Notes: generated by a model not told the origin, from the sequence alone. A DNA stretch of 49,563 nucleotides from Deltaproteobacteria bacterium (GCA_013813765.1 JACCRC010000311.1:1-49563); one strand, 5' to 3'. Positions 17,859-29,000 are shown, counted from the stretch's first letter. A program made the numbers and translations.

Positions 17859-19384
17859 GCACGCTCGGCCAGACCAACACCGACGCGATCGCGTGGTTCC
17901 TCGGCTTCGTGCTGATCACGCTCGGCATCACGTACTGGGCGGCGCGCCGCACGCGCACGACGCGCGAGTACTTCGCCGCCGGCGAGCGAATCTCCGCGGT
18001 GCAGAACGGCTTCGCGCTCGCCGGCGACTACATGAGCGCCGCGAGCTTCCTCGGCATCGCCGGGCTCGTCGCGACATCCGGCTTCGACGGCCTCATCTAC
18101 TCGGTGGGCTGGCTCGTCGGCTGGCCGGTGATCACGTTCCTGATCGCCGAGCCGTTGCGCAACCTCGGCAAGTACACGTTCGCCGATGTCGTCGCGTACC
18201 GCCTGAAGCAGAAGCCAGTCCGCATCGCCGCGGCGGCGAGCACGCTCACCGTCGTCACGTTCTACCTGATCGCGCAGATGGTCGGCGCCGGCAACCTCAT
18301 CAAGCTGATGTTCGGCTTGTCGTACGAGTCCGCGCTGGTGCTCGTCGGCGCGGTGATGCTCGCGTACGTGCTGTTCGGCGGGATGATCGCCACGACGTGG
18401 GTGCAGATCATCAAGGCGGTGCTGCTGCTCGCGGGCGCCACGCTGCTCGCGGTGCTCGTGCTCCGCGAGTTCGGATGGAACCCGCTGAATCTGTTCGCCG
18501 CCGCGCGCGACGAGTACGGAGCCGCGACGCTCGCACCGGGCAAGCTCGTCGCGAATCCGCTCGAGGCGGTATCGCTCGGCATCGCGCTGATGTTCGGATG
18601 CGCCGGGCTACCGCACATCCTGATGCGGTTCTACACGGTGCCCGATGCGGCCACGGCGCGTCGCTCGGTCGCGTACGCGACGTCGCTGATCGGGTTCTTC
18701 TACCTCGTCACGTTCATCCTCGGCTTCGGTGCCAGCGTCCTCGTCGGCCGCAAGGCGATCACCGCGGTCGACGCGGGCGGCAACATGGCGGCGCCGCTGC
18801 TCGCCGAGGTCCTCGGCGGTACGGGCTTCCTCGGCTTCATCTCCGCCGTGGCGTTCGCGACGATCCTCGCCGTCGTCGCGGGGCTCACGCTGTCGGGCGC
18901 CGCGGCGCTCGCGCATGATCTCTGGGGTCACGTCGTCCGCAAGGGAAAGGTCGACGAGGCCGAGCAGATGAAGGTCGCGCGGTGGGCCACCGTCGGTCTC
19001 GCGATCGTCGCGATCGGCCTGGGCCTCGTGTTCCAGGGCCAGAACGTCGCGTTCATGGTCGGGCTCGCGTTCTCGATCGCCGCCAGCGCGAACTTCCCCG
19101 CGCTGCTGCTGTCGATGCTGTGGGGCAAGCTCACCACCCGCGGCGCGGTCGCGAGCATGGTCACCGGTACGGTCAGCTCGCTCGTGTTGATCCTGCTGTC
19201 GCCGACGGTGTGGAAGGAGCTCCTTCACTTCGACGAGGCGGTCATCCCGCTCAAGAACCCCGGCATCATCACGGTGCCGCTGTCGTTCCTCGTCGCGATC
19301 GTCGTCTCGCTCGCAAAGCCCGAGCCCGAGGCGCAGGAAGGCTTCAAGGCGGCGCAGCGCCGCATGCACCTCGGCCCCGAGTAA
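17855..19384 (+). CDS. actP: Sodium:solute symporter, ActP (acetate permease) type
   Basis: The 509-residue protein has about 13 hydrophobic segments and SSS-family blocks: TREYFAAGERISAVQNGFAL, AGDYMSAASFLG near residue 55, and GCAGLPHILMRFYTVPDA near 250. The DUF485 partner supports the ActP subgroup, which takes up acetate, glycolate or related short carboxylates with sodium. The substrate is not proven. The GTG start at 17855 overlaps the DUF485 stop. The carboxyltransferase gene for propionyl-CoA lies nearby (19965), consistent with short-chain acid metabolism. It converges with the next gene with no bases between the stop codons. Confidence 0.9.
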   Translation: MSTLGQTNTDAIAWFLGFVLITLGITYWAARRTRTTREYFAAGERISAVQNGFALAGDYMSAASFLGIAGLVATSGFDGLIYSVGWLVGWPVITFLIAEPLRNLGKYTFADVVAYRLKQKPVRIAAAASTLTVVTFYLIAQMVGAGNLIKLMFGLSYESALVLVGAVMLAYVLFGGMIATTWVQIIKAVLLLAGATLLAVLVLREFGWNPLNLFAAARDEYGAATLAPGKLVANPLEAVSLGIALMFGCAGLPHILMRFYTVPDAATARRSVAYATSLIGFFYLVTFILGFGASVLVGRKAITAVDAGGNMAAPLLAEVLGGTGFLGFISAVAFATILAVVAGLTLSGAAALAHDLWGHVVRKGKVDEAEQMKVARWATVGLAIVAIGLGLVFQGQNVAFMVGLAFSIAASANFPALLLSMLWGKLTTRGAVASMVTGTVSSLVLILLSPTVWKELLHFDEAVIPLKNPGIITVPLSFLVAIVVSLAKPEPEAQEGFKAAQRRMHLGPE

Positions 19385-19942
19385 CTAGTCCCAGGTCGAC
19401 TCGAGCTGGCAGTACTCGTCGCCCCTGGTGCGGCACTTCGTCTCCTGGGAGAAGACGTTGGTGCCGCCCGAGAGCTCGATCGAGCGCCGCGCCCAGCCCA
19501 TGACGCTCATGCAGTGAACCTTGTGCGGTGAATCGAAGCCACGCATCCGGAGGACCGCGGTCTTCGGGCCGCGCGTCATCACCTCGAGGTAGCCGGAGTC
19601 GTAGTGAGCGCTCCACAGCCGCACCGCGCGGCCGAGGATCCAGTGCGTCGTGCCGACCTTGTAGAACAGCCGGTAAATCGTCGTCAGATTCGCATCGGCC
19701 CCGTAGCGGGCCAGCTCCTCGACGAGCGACAGGTCGCCCTTGCCGAACAGGCGGTCGATCGTGGTGATCAGCTCGATGAACTGCTCGAACGGATACCACT
19801 TCGCCTTGTGAATCCCGGCCTCGATGGTGGCGCGAAGCTCCGCCGAGCACTGCGGGAGCAGCCGATTCAGTCCCGGCTCCCCGTGGTTCAGCTGGACCCA
19901 CAGGACACGCGACGAGAGCGCGCTTCCCTTGACGTTCGCCAC
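19385..19942 (-). CDS. TIGR02265/DUF2378-like protein
   Basis: The 185-residue soluble protein starts at GTG 19942. It resembles the myxobacterial paralogous family TIGR02265 (DUF2378), with an [20 protein letters not shown] helix region, [19 protein letters not shown] in the middle and [12 protein letters not shown] near the end. The C-terminal [13 protein letters not shown] resembles the final strand of 4-vinyl-reductase (V4R)-like or heme-NO-binding folds. Function of this family is unknown. The start is fixed by a perfect TATACT -10 whose last base is 6 nt upstream, shared with the divergent carboxyltransferase gene. Confidence 0.65.
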   Translation of the reverse strand: MANVKGSALSSRVLWVQLNHGEPGLNRLLPQCSAELRATIEAGIHKAKWYPFEQFIELITTIDRLFGKGDLSLVEELARYGADANLTTIYRLFYKVGTTHWILGRAVRLWSAHYDSGYLEVMTRGPKTAVLRMRGFDSPHKVHCMSVMGWARRSIELSGGTNVFSQETKCRTRGDEYCQLESTWD

Positions 19943-19948
19943 GTCCAA

Positions 19949-19956
19949 AGTATACG
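19949..19956. promoter_or_regulatory. Shared bidirectional -10, AGTATACG
   Basis: Read on the minus strand it gives TATACT (19954-19949), 6 nt before GTG 19942. Read on the plus strand it gives TATACG (19951-19956), 8 nt before GTG 19965. The two hexamers overlap by 4 bp. Confidence 0.65.
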
Positions 19957-19964
19957 CCGCTCCT

Positions 19965-21518
<1,554 letters not shown>

Positions 21519-21524
21519 TAGGAT
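21519..21524 (+). promoter_or_regulatory. -10 TAGGAT
   Basis: TAGGAT begins right after the pccB stop and ends 7 nt before ATG 21532. An in-frame ATG at 21523 overlaps it and is therefore less likely as a start. Confidence 0.5.
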
Positions 21525-21531
21525 GATCGGT

Positions 21532-23358
21532 ATGGCTCGCGGGAGGTTCGTGCTGGCGCTGGCAGCGCTGTTGCTCGCGACAGCCTCCCCTCGCCTCGCG
21601 CGCGCCGAGGAGGGCCCGGCAGCCACGCAGCGCGCGTCGATCTTCGCGAAGGGCTCGGTCGTTCGCGTGCTCGGCTTCTGGGAAGTGACGTTCACCGTCG
21701 GCGACGAGAAGATCAAGGAGTTCGTCGGCGGCATGGGCTCGGGCTTCTTTGCGAGCGCCGATGGCTTCGTCGTCACGAACGCGCACGTCGTCGAGGACAT
21801 CAAGGGCGGCGAGGAGCGCGCGAAGATGCAGGCGTTCTCGTCGCTCGCGGCGAAGATCCAGAAGCAGTACGCCAAAGAGCTGGCGCAGATGACCGACGAG
21901 CAGAAGGTGCAGCTCGTCCGCACGCTGCAGGAGAGCGCGGTCGCGGTCCCGAACTCGGACATCGTGCTGCCCGACGGCACGAAGCTGCCCTACAAGATCG
22001 TCGCGTACGGCAAGCCGGGTGAGGGCTCCGACGTCGCGGTGATCAAGGTCGACATCAAGGATGCGCCGAACCTGCCGATGGCGGACTCCGACAAGGTGAT
22101 GATCCAGGATAGGGTCCTCGCGATCGGCTACCCCGGCGCCGCCGACATGCAGGGCCTGCTCGACGACAAGTCGCAGCTCGAGGCGACGATCAACGAGGGC
22201 GCGGTCTCCGCCGTGAAGCGCACCGGCGCCGGCGAGCCGATCATCCAGATCAGCGCGTCGATCACGCACGGCAACTCCGGCGGTCCGACGATCAACGACA
22301 AGGGCGAGGTCATCGGCCTCTCCACGTTCGGCAGCAAGGGCGCAATCCAGGGCTTCAACTTCATCGTCGCCTCGGTGACCGTGAAGAAGTTCCTCGCCGA
22401 GGCGAAGGTCAACCTCGACCCGTCGCAGACCACGAAGCTGTGGCGCAAAGGCCTCGACGATCTGTGGAGCGGTTACCTCGAGGACGCGCTCGTCAACTTC
22501 GAAGAAGTGCTGACGCTGTTCCCGGTGCACTCCGAAGCACCGCGCATGGTGAAGCAGGCGCGCGCGCTGAAGAAGGAAGGCAAGGGCAAGGTCCGCCCCC
22601 CGCCGGCCGGCAGCGGTAGCAGCGACGCGGCGGGCAGCGCCGGCAGCGCCGATGCGAGCGCGAGCGGCGGCACCGGTGGTGGCGGAGGAGGTGGCAGCGG
22701 TGCGGGCATCGCCGTCGCGGTCATCCTCGTGCTCGTCGGCGTGATCGGCGCGATTGTCGTCGGGATGAAGCGGAAGACGGCCCTCGGTGGACCGCGCCCG
22801 GGCATGCACCCGCAGCACGGACCTCCCGGCATGCATCCGCAGCAGCACGGCATGCACCCGCCGCAGCACGGACATCACCCACCGCAACACGGACATCACC
22901 CGCCGCACATGGCGCCGCCGGGCGCTCCGATGATGGTTCCCGGCCGTGGGCCGAACATTCCGAACGCGCCGGTCGCGAAGACCGTCGCGATCCAGAGCAC
23001 CCCGAGCGCGAGCCAGCCGATCGCCGCGACCGCGTTCGGCTCGATGACGGTCGGCGTGCTGACCTGCACGCGCGGCCGCCTGATGGGCCAGCGCTTCAGC
23101 CTGACCACGCAGGGCCTCCTGATCGGCCGGCAGCCGGGCGTTGCCCAGATCGTGCTCGACGACCCGCGCTCGTCGGGCAAGCACGTGTGGATCGGTTACG
23201 AGCAGGGACAGCTCGTCGCGGTCGATCAGGGCACCACGAACGGCACGTTCGTCAACGACGTGCGGTTCGGTCGGATCAGCAAGGCCGTGCTGAAGGACGG
23301 CGACACCGTGATCGTCTCCGAGCCCGACTGCCTGAGCCTGACGCTGAAGCTCGGCTAG
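21532..23358 (+). CDS. HtrA-like serine protease with C-terminal FHA domain
   Basis: The 608-residue protein has a signal peptide (MARGRFVLALAALLLATASP, cleaved near ARAEE). A trypsin-like domain follows with the triad His85 (TNAHVV), Asp167 (SDVAVIKVD) and Ser249 (GNSGGP). After it come a TPR-like stretch, a Gly/Ser-rich linker and a transmembrane helix at about 391-413. A His/Pro/Gln-rich segment (about 424-460) with many HPPQHG units is next, then an FHA domain (about 507-600; LLIGRQPG, RSSGKH, TTNGTF). No PDZ domain is seen. The topology puts the protease in the periplasm and the phosphothreonine-binding FHA in the cytoplasm, suggesting control by Ser/Thr kinases. ATG 21532 gives the best leader. 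Confidence 0.92.
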   Translation: MARGRFVLALAALLLATASPRLARAEEGPAATQRASIFAKGSVVRVLGFWEVTFTVGDEKIKEFVGGMGSGFFASADGFVVTNAHVVEDIKGGEERAKMQAFSSLAAKIQKQYAKELAQMTDEQKVQLVRTLQESAVAVPNSDIVLPDGTKLPYKIVAYGKPGEGSDVAVIKVDIKDAPNLPMADSDKVMIQDRVLAIGYPGAADMQGLLDDKSQLEATINEGAVSAVKRTGAGEPIIQISASITHGNSGGPTINDKGEVIGLSTFGSKGAIQGFNFIVASVTVKKFLAEAKVNLDPSQTTKLWRKGLDDLWSGYLEDALVNFEEVLTLFPVHSEAPRMVKQARALKKEGKGKVRPPPAGSGSSDAAGSAGSADASASGGTGGGGGGGSGAGIAVAVILVLVGVIGAIVVGMKRKTALGGPRPGMHPQHGPPGMHPQQHGMHPPQHGHHPPQHGHHPPHMAPPGAPMMVPGRGPNIPNAPVAKTVAIQSTPSASQPIAATAFGSMTVGVLTCTRGRLMGQRFSLTTQGLLIGRQPGVAQIVLDDPRSSGKHVWIGYEQGQLVAVDQGTTNGTFVNDVRFGRISKAVLKDGDTVIVSEPDCLSLTLKLG

Positions 23359-23360
23359 CA

Positions 23361-24998
23361 ATGCGTGCGCTGCTGTTCGGCCTGGTGGTGCTGGTGTCGG
23401 CGTGTGGCCGCCCAGCGCCGGCGAAGCCGCTGCCGCCGATGACGCACGAGGCGTATGCGTACTACCTCGACGGCAAGCTCGCCGCGTATCGCTCCGACTG
23501 GCCCGCGGCAGTGGAGTCGCTGGCACTCGCGGCGAAGGCCGCGCCCGATCAGCCGATGATCGCGGTCGAGCTTGCGCGCGTGCAGGCGAAGGCGAAGCGC
23601 GAGGTTGCCGCTGCCGCCACCCTTGCTGCCGCGCGCAAGAAGTGGCCGCGGCACGCGCAGGTCTGGCTGATGTCGGGCGATCTGATGAGCACGACGAAGC
23701 GGGGCGAGGCGATCAAGGCATACCGCCGCGCGATCCAGCTCGCACCCGATGACGAGCGCGGCTACCTCGGCCTCGCGAAGCTCGAGTCGCCGTCGGAGAG
23801 CGAGGCGGTGCTGCGTCAGCTCGTCGAGAAGATTCCGGACTCGGTCGAGGGTCACTACCGGCTCGCGCAGCGGTTCGCGAAGCGCAACGATCTGAAGACG
23901 GCGATCAAGGAGCTGCAAGCGGTCATCGAGCGCGACCCCGATCATATCGACGCGCGCCTCGATCTCGCCCGCGCACTGCGCCGCACGGGCCGCATGACGC
24001 AGGCGATCGAGCAGACGCGCAGCGCGTTCGATCGCAGCGGCCAGGCACTCGACATCGCCGAGGAGCTGTACTGGCTCCTGTGCGAGGCCGACGACCGCAC
24101 CGCCGCGATGGATCTGCTGACGCTCCTCGACGACGACCGCAGCGATGTGGAGGCGCTCGCCGCGATCGCTCGACTCGCCCGTGGGCTCGGTAGGCTCACG
24201 CAGGCGCGTGCGATCGCGATCCGGATCTCCGCCGTCGATCCCGATGCCGGAACGCTCGTGCATGCCGAGCTCGACACCGCCAGCGATCCGCAGGGCGCGG
24301 TGAAGCGCCTGCTGGCGATCACCGCGGACTCGCCGCGGTTTGCCGAGGCGCGGCGACTCGCCGGGGACATCCTGCTCGCCACCGGCGATCCGAAGGGCGC
24401 CTCTTCGGTGATCGCGCCGGCGCGCGAAGCGACACCGAAGGATCTGGACCTCGCGCTCGTCGCGGCATACGCGAAGGCCGATGCGGGCGATGCGACCGGT
24501 GCCCGCGCGGTGCTCGCGCAACTCGACAACAGCGTGGGAGCGCAACTCGCGCGCGCGCGCCTCGAGGATCACCTGCGCTCTCCGGCCACGGCCCTCGCGA
24601 TCCTCGAGCCACTGATCGCGAAGCATCCGGACTCGACGACGGCGCTGAACCTCGCCGGGTACATCCTCGCCGATCGCGGCGAGCGCCTCGGCGACGCGGA
24701 GAAGTGGCTCGCACACGCACGCAACCTCGCTCCCGGCGATCCGGCGATCCTCGACAGCTGGGGCTGGCTGCAGCTCAAGCGCGGCAAGGTGCGCGAGGCG
24801 GTGCGCGCCCTGGACCGCGCCTCGCGGTTCGCGCCGAACGAGCCAGAGATCCTGGTCCACCTCGCCGCGGCCCGGGCCGCCGACAAGGCGCCGAAGGCCG
24901 CCTGGGAGGCCCTCGATCGCGCCGTGGCCCTGAAGCCCTCACCGTCGTTGCTGGCCCGGATCGAGGCGGTGCGTGCGACGCTGCCGCCACGCCAGTGA
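23361..24998 (+). CDS. TPR-repeat lipoprotein
   Basis: The 545-residue protein begins with a lipoprotein signal, MRALLFGLVVLVSACGRP, with Cys15 as the lipidation site. The rest is almost entirely tetratricopeptide-like helices, with recognisable units such as AIKAYRRAIQLAPDDERGYL, AIKELQAVIERDPDHIDARL and a C-terminal pair around LDSWGWLQLKRGKVREAV and LVHLAAARAADKAP. It resembles PEP-CTERM or BamD/NlpI-like TPR scaffolds, but no specific family is certain. It starts 2 bp after the stop of the protease-FHA gene, so the two are one operon. It is probably a periplasmic protein-interaction scaffold for the protease. Confidence 0.85.
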   Translation: MRALLFGLVVLVSACGRPAPAKPLPPMTHEAYAYYLDGKLAAYRSDWPAAVESLALAAKAAPDQPMIAVELARVQAKAKREVAAAATLAAARKKWPRHAQVWLMSGDLMSTTKRGEAIKAYRRAIQLAPDDERGYLGLAKLESPSESEAVLRQLVEKIPDSVEGHYRLAQRFAKRNDLKTAIKELQAVIERDPDHIDARLDLARALRRTGRMTQAIEQTRSAFDRSGQALDIAEELYWLLCEADDRTAAMDLLTLLDDDRSDVEALAAIARLARGLGRLTQARAIAIRISAVDPDAGTLVHAELDTASDPQGAVKRLLAITADSPRFAEARRLAGDILLATGDPKGASSVIAPAREATPKDLDLALVAAYAKADAGDATGARAVLAQLDNSVGAQLARARLEDHLRSPATALAILEPLIAKHPDSTTALNLAGYILADRGERLGDAEKWLAHARNLAPGDPAILDSWGWLQLKRGKVREAVRALDRASRFAPNEPEILVHLAAARAADKAPKAAWEALDRAVALKPSPSLLARIEAVRATLPPRQ

Positions 24999-25004
24999 TA
25001 GGAT
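24996..25004 (+). promoter_or_regulatory. Extended -10 TGATAGGAT overlapping a stop codon
   Basis: TGa plus TAGGAT ends 6 nt before ATG 25011. The TGA is the stop codon of the upstream TPR gene. Confidence 0.55.
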
Positions 25005-25010
25005 GAACGC

Positions 25011-25313
25011 ATGAACCGCTGGATCATCGGGGGCGCGCTGCTCCTGGCTGTGGGCTGCAAGAACGCCCCGTCAGAGGACTCGTGCAAGCAGCTGCTCGAA
25101 CACCTGGTGGACCTCGAGTTCAAGAAGGCAGGCGCTGCTGGCGGTACGGATGCGCTGAAGGCCGAGCTCGCGAAGCAGAAGGCGGCGGTCGCCGAGGCGA
25201 AATCCGCCGAGTTCATCGACGTCTGTGTCAACAAGACAGCGAAGCAACGCGTCGAGTGCGCTCTCGCGGCGACCGATCTGGAAGGCGTCGCGAAGTGCGA
25301 CGAGCAGAAGTAG
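25011..25313 (+). CDS. Small four-cysteine lipoprotein (first copy)
   Basis: The 100-residue protein has a lipoprotein leader (MNRWIIGGALLLAVGC, Cys16). The mature part is helical and carries four further cysteines: SCKQLLEHLVDLEF, FIDVCVN, VECALAATDLE and AKCDEQK. The gene at 25601 has the same cysteine plan and similar words around them, so they are paralogues. The arrangement suggests two disulfides that tie a small helical hairpin at the periplasmic side of a membrane. I do not know the family. Its own leaderless-type promoter overlaps the TPR stop codon. Confidence 0.75.
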   Translation: MNRWIIGGALLLAVGCKNAPSEDSCKQLLEHLVDLEFKKAGAAGGTDALKAELAKQKAAVAEAKSAEFIDVCVNKTAKQRVECALAATDLEGVAKCDEQK

Positions 25314-25322
25314 CCCGCTGCC

Positions 25323-25352
25323 TTGACCGTGCCCGCTCCGGCTGGGCAGACT
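25323..25352 (+). promoter_or_regulatory. Promoter TTGACC-N18-CAGACT
   Basis: A good -35, TTGACC at 25323-25328, is followed after 18 bp by CAGACT at 25347-25352, which ends 7 nt before ATG 25360. Confidence 0.45.
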
Positions 25353-25359
25353 CCTCTAC

Positions 25360-25590
25360 ATGCCTCGGTTGATCCGGCTCGATAGCGGAGACGACATCGG
25401 AACCATCAGCGACGTTCAGCTCAAGTTCCTCGTCGAGCAACTCGAGGAGGAGCACGAGGAAGATCAGGAGTACTTCATCGATCGCGCAATGCTCGAGCTG
25501 ATGGCCGACAACGGGGGCGACCCCGAGCTCCTCGCCATGCTCGAGAAGGCGATGGGCGATGATGACTCGATGAACATCGCCTGGGAGTGA
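25360..25590 (+). CDS. Small acidic conserved protein
   Basis: The 76-residue soluble protein is very acidic, with EQLEEEHEEDQEYFIDR in the centre and GGDPELLAMLEKAMGDD near the end. The opening MPRLIRLDSGDDIGTISD looks like a small beta-hairpin that places a helical region. Proteins of this pattern recur in delta-proteobacterial lineages, but I know of no tested function. It starts at ATG 25360 after a promoter with a recognisable -35. Only 10 bp separate it from the second four-cysteine lipoprotein gene, so those two may be cotranscribed. Confidence 0.75.
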   Translation: MPRLIRLDSGDDIGTISDVQLKFLVEQLEEEHEEDQEYFIDRAMLELMADNGGDPELLAMLEKAMGDDDSMNIAWE

Positions 25591-25600
25591 GGACTCGACG

Positions 25601-25948
25601 ATGAAGAAGCTCGCGTTGATCGCCATCCTCGCCCTCGCTGCGTGCGGCGGCAACAAGAAGTCCTCGACCACGACCACCGGCCCCGGGACGGTGGCTTCCA
25701 CGTCCGTCGTCATCGTCGATGACATCGACTGCCCGAAGCTCGTGAACCACATGGTCGATGTCCACGCTGCCGCGAACGCCGAGAAGAGCGCGGCGAACCC
25801 CGACGCTGTCGCGAAGATCCGCGCCGACACGATCAAGGAGTGCGAGGCACGCTGGAAACAGAACCCGCCGACCGAGGCCGACAAGACTGCGGCGCGCTGT
25901 TCGATGAAAGCGCAGACGACCGGCGAGCTCGAAGCCTGCGGTTCGTGA
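25601..25948 (+). CDS. Small four-cysteine lipoprotein (second copy)
   Basis: The 115-residue protein has a lipoprotein leader (MKKLALIAILALAACGG, Cys15) and a Thr/Ser-rich spacer. A helical domain follows with four cysteines: DCPKLVNHMVDVH, KECEARW, RCSMKAQTTGE and EACGS. Aligned with the gene at 25011, the shared frame is C-x2-L-x2-H-x-V-D ... C ... C-x3-A-x-T-x-x-E/L ... C. The same spacing of His, Asp and Cys in both argues for selection on structure. Function is unknown. It lies 10 bp after the acidic protein gene. Confidence 0.75.
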   Translation: MKKLALIAILALAACGGNKKSSTTTTGPGTVASTSVVIVDDIDCPKLVNHMVDVHAAANAEKSAANPDAVAKIRADTIKECEARWKQNPPTEADKTAARCSMKAQTTGELEACGS

Positions 25949-25995
25949 AGCTGAAGTCCGCTCCCGTGTTCGCGAGGTGAGCGGGCTCACACGGC

Positions 25996-26020
25996 TAACG
26001 GTGAAACAACCCCACCGTTA
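25996..26020. promoter_or_regulatory. Perfect 8-bp inverted repeat TAACGGTG-N9-CACCGTTA
   Basis: It lies 32 bp upstream of the -10 of the giant lipoprotein gene, with outer GG/CC pairs extending it after one mismatch. No T-run follows, so an operator is at least as likely as a terminator for the gene ending at 25948. Confidence 0.45.
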
Positions 26021-26048
26021 ACCGATGCGTGAAAGGCCGGACCAGTTC

Positions 26049-26057
26049 TGCTAGAAC
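26049..26057 (+). promoter_or_regulatory. Extended -10 TGCTAGAAC
   Basis: TGc plus TAGAAC ends 9 nt before ATG 26067. No Shine-Dalgarno is present. Confidence 0.5.
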
Positions 26058-26066
26058 CCGCGCCCT

Positions 26067-29000
26067 ATGCGCCATCTTCTTGCCTGGTTTGCGGTCGTCG
26101 TCGTGGGAACTTCGGTTGGCTGCGGAGACGACGGAGGAGGCGGGATCGCACCCGATACGGTGCTCGACTCCGTCCCGAGCGCGCTCTCGCGTGAGAAGCG
26201 CGTCTCGATCACGTTTCACGCGACGAGCAACGCGAATGGCTTCGTGTGCAGCCTCGACGGCGCCACGCCCTCGCCCTGCATCTCGGCGTTCGAGGCCGAC
26301 GTCACCGACGGCGAGCACACCTTCGAGGTGTCCGCTGCGATGGGCAAGAACGTCGATGAGACGCCCGCGATGCACACGTGGCGTGTCGACGCGACGGCTC
26401 CCGACACGACGCTCGTGATGGGACCGCCGGCGCTCGACAACACGGTCGATCCGGCGATCACGTTCACGGGCACGGACCCGGGCGGCGGCGCGGTCACGTT
26501 CGAGTGCAAGCTCGACAGCGGCGTGTTCGCCGCGTGCAGCTCGCCCGACTCGCTGAACGTCACCGACGGCGTGCACGCGTTCGAGGTTCGCGCGGTCGAC
26601 GCTGCAGGCAACGTCGATCCGACGCCCGCGATGCACGGCTGGACCGTCGACACGACGACGCCCGACACCACGATCGTCATGGGCCCCGCGCCGGTCAGCA
26701 CCACGCTGCCCGACGTGACGTTCACGTTCAGCTCGCCGGTGGCCGACGTCACGTTCGAGTGCTCCCTCGACGGCGCCGCGTTCGTCGCCTGCACGTCGCC
26801 GCAGGTGTTCAATGATCTACCCGACGGCATGCACACGTTCGTCGTCCGCGCGAAGAGCGCCGCCGGCACAGTGGATCCTTCGCCCGCGACGCGCACGTGG
26901 ACCGTCGACGGCACCGCGCCGTCGGTGATGATCACCGCGCAGCCGACGAACCCCTCGAACGACTCGACGCCCACGTTCTCGTTCACCTCGCCTGACTCCA
27001 CGGCCACGTTCGAGTGCCGCATCGACGCCGGCACGTTCGCTCCCTGCACGTCGGCGTTCACGTCCGCGACGCTCGCCGACGGCATGCACACGTTCCACGT
27101 CCGCGCGAAGGACGGAGTCGGCAACATCGGCACCGCGGACACGTACACCTGGACGATCGACACGATGGCCCCGACGGTGGCGATCACCAGCGGTCCGACC
27201 GGGCTGATCGCCGTCGCGACCGCTTCATACGCGTTCACCACCACCGGCTCGCCCACCGCGATCGAGTGCCAGCTCGATACGGGCGCGTTCGCCGCATGCA
27301 CCTCGCCGCGCGCGTACACCGCGATCGCCGATGGCGCTCACGTGTTCACGGTTCGCGTCACGGACGCCGCCGGTAACACCGGCATGGACATGCGCATGTT
27401 CACCGTCGACACGACGGGTCCGGTCGTCACGATCACGGCCGCGCCGACGAACCCCACCGCGGACTCGACGCCGACGTTCATGTTCACCGTCACCGGCATG
27501 CCGATGACCACGCAGTGCAGCGTCGATGGCGGCGCGTTCGCGACGTGCGCGAGCCCGTTCACCACGGCGACGCTCAGCGATGCGTCACATACGGTCGTCG
27601 TTCGCGCGACCGACGCCGCCGGCAATGCGGGCAGCGACATGCGGACGTTCACCGTCGACACCACCGGGCCCACGGTGACGATCGTCAATCGTCCCGCGAA
27701 CCCCACCAACGCGACCACTGCGAGCTTCACGTTCACGGTCAGCGAGGGCTCGCCGATGTGCCGCCTCGATGGCGCCGCGTTCGCCGCGTGCACCTCGCCG
27801 CGCAATTTCACGGGCCTCGCGGCCGGAAGCCACACGTTCACCGTGCAGGCGTCCGACGCGCTCGGTAACACCGGCTCCGCGTCTTACACCTGGGTGATCG
27901 ACACGACGCCGCCGACGGTCACGATCACGTCGATGCCGATGAACCCGACGAACGCGACGACCGCGAGCTTCAACTTCACGGTCAGCGAGGGCACGCCGCA
28001 GTGCCGCCTGGACGGTGGCGCGTTCGCCGCCTGCACCTCGCCGCGCGTCTACACCGCGCTCGCCGATGGCAGCCACACCTTCACGGTCCAGGCCACCGAT
28101 GCGGTCGGCAACGTGGGCATGGCGTCGTACACCTGGGTGATCGACGCGACCGTGCCGGTCGTCACGCTCACCAACCTCCCCGCGAACCCGACGATGGCAA
28201 CGACCGCGAACTTCATGTTCACGATCAGCGAGGGCACTGCGATGTGCAGGCTCGACGCGGGCGCCTTCGCCGCATGCACCTCCCCGCGCGCCCTCTCTGG
28301 GCTCGCCGACGGCAGCCACACGTTCACGGTGCAGGCGACCGACGCGGTCGGTAACATCGGCACCGCGTCGCACACCTGGGTCGTCGACACCATGGCGCCG
28401 ACGGTCACGCTCAGCAACACGCCGTCGAATCCGACCGCCGCGACGACCGCGAGCATCGGTTTCACGGTCAGCGAGGGCTCACCGCAGTGCAAGCTCGACA
28501 TGGGCGCGTTCGCCGCGTGCACCTCGCCGCGCGCGCTCTCCGGGCTCACGCACGGGAGCCACACGTTCACCGTTCAGGCGAGCGACGTCGCCGGCAACGT
28601 TGGCTCGGCGTCGTACACCTGGTTTGTCGACACCATGCCGCCGATGGTCATGATCCTCACGGCCCCGTCGAATCCGTCGAACAGCACGACCGCGACGTTC
28701 ACGTTCTCGGTCAGCGACGGCACGATCGAGTGCCAGATCGATGGCGGCGCGTTCTCCACGTGCGCCACGCCGAAGACGTACCTGGGCCTCGGCGATGGCA
28801 GTCACACGTTCACGGTCCGATCGACCGATGCCGTCGGCCGCGTTGGCTCGGCTACCCACACCTGGGTGATCGATGCGACCGGCCCGGTGATCACGTTCAG
28901 CGCGCGCCCGCCGGCGAGGTGGCCCGTGAACTACTACGACTTCACGTGGAGCGCGAACGAGAGCGCGACGTACGAGTGCTCGGTGAACAACGGAGTGTCG

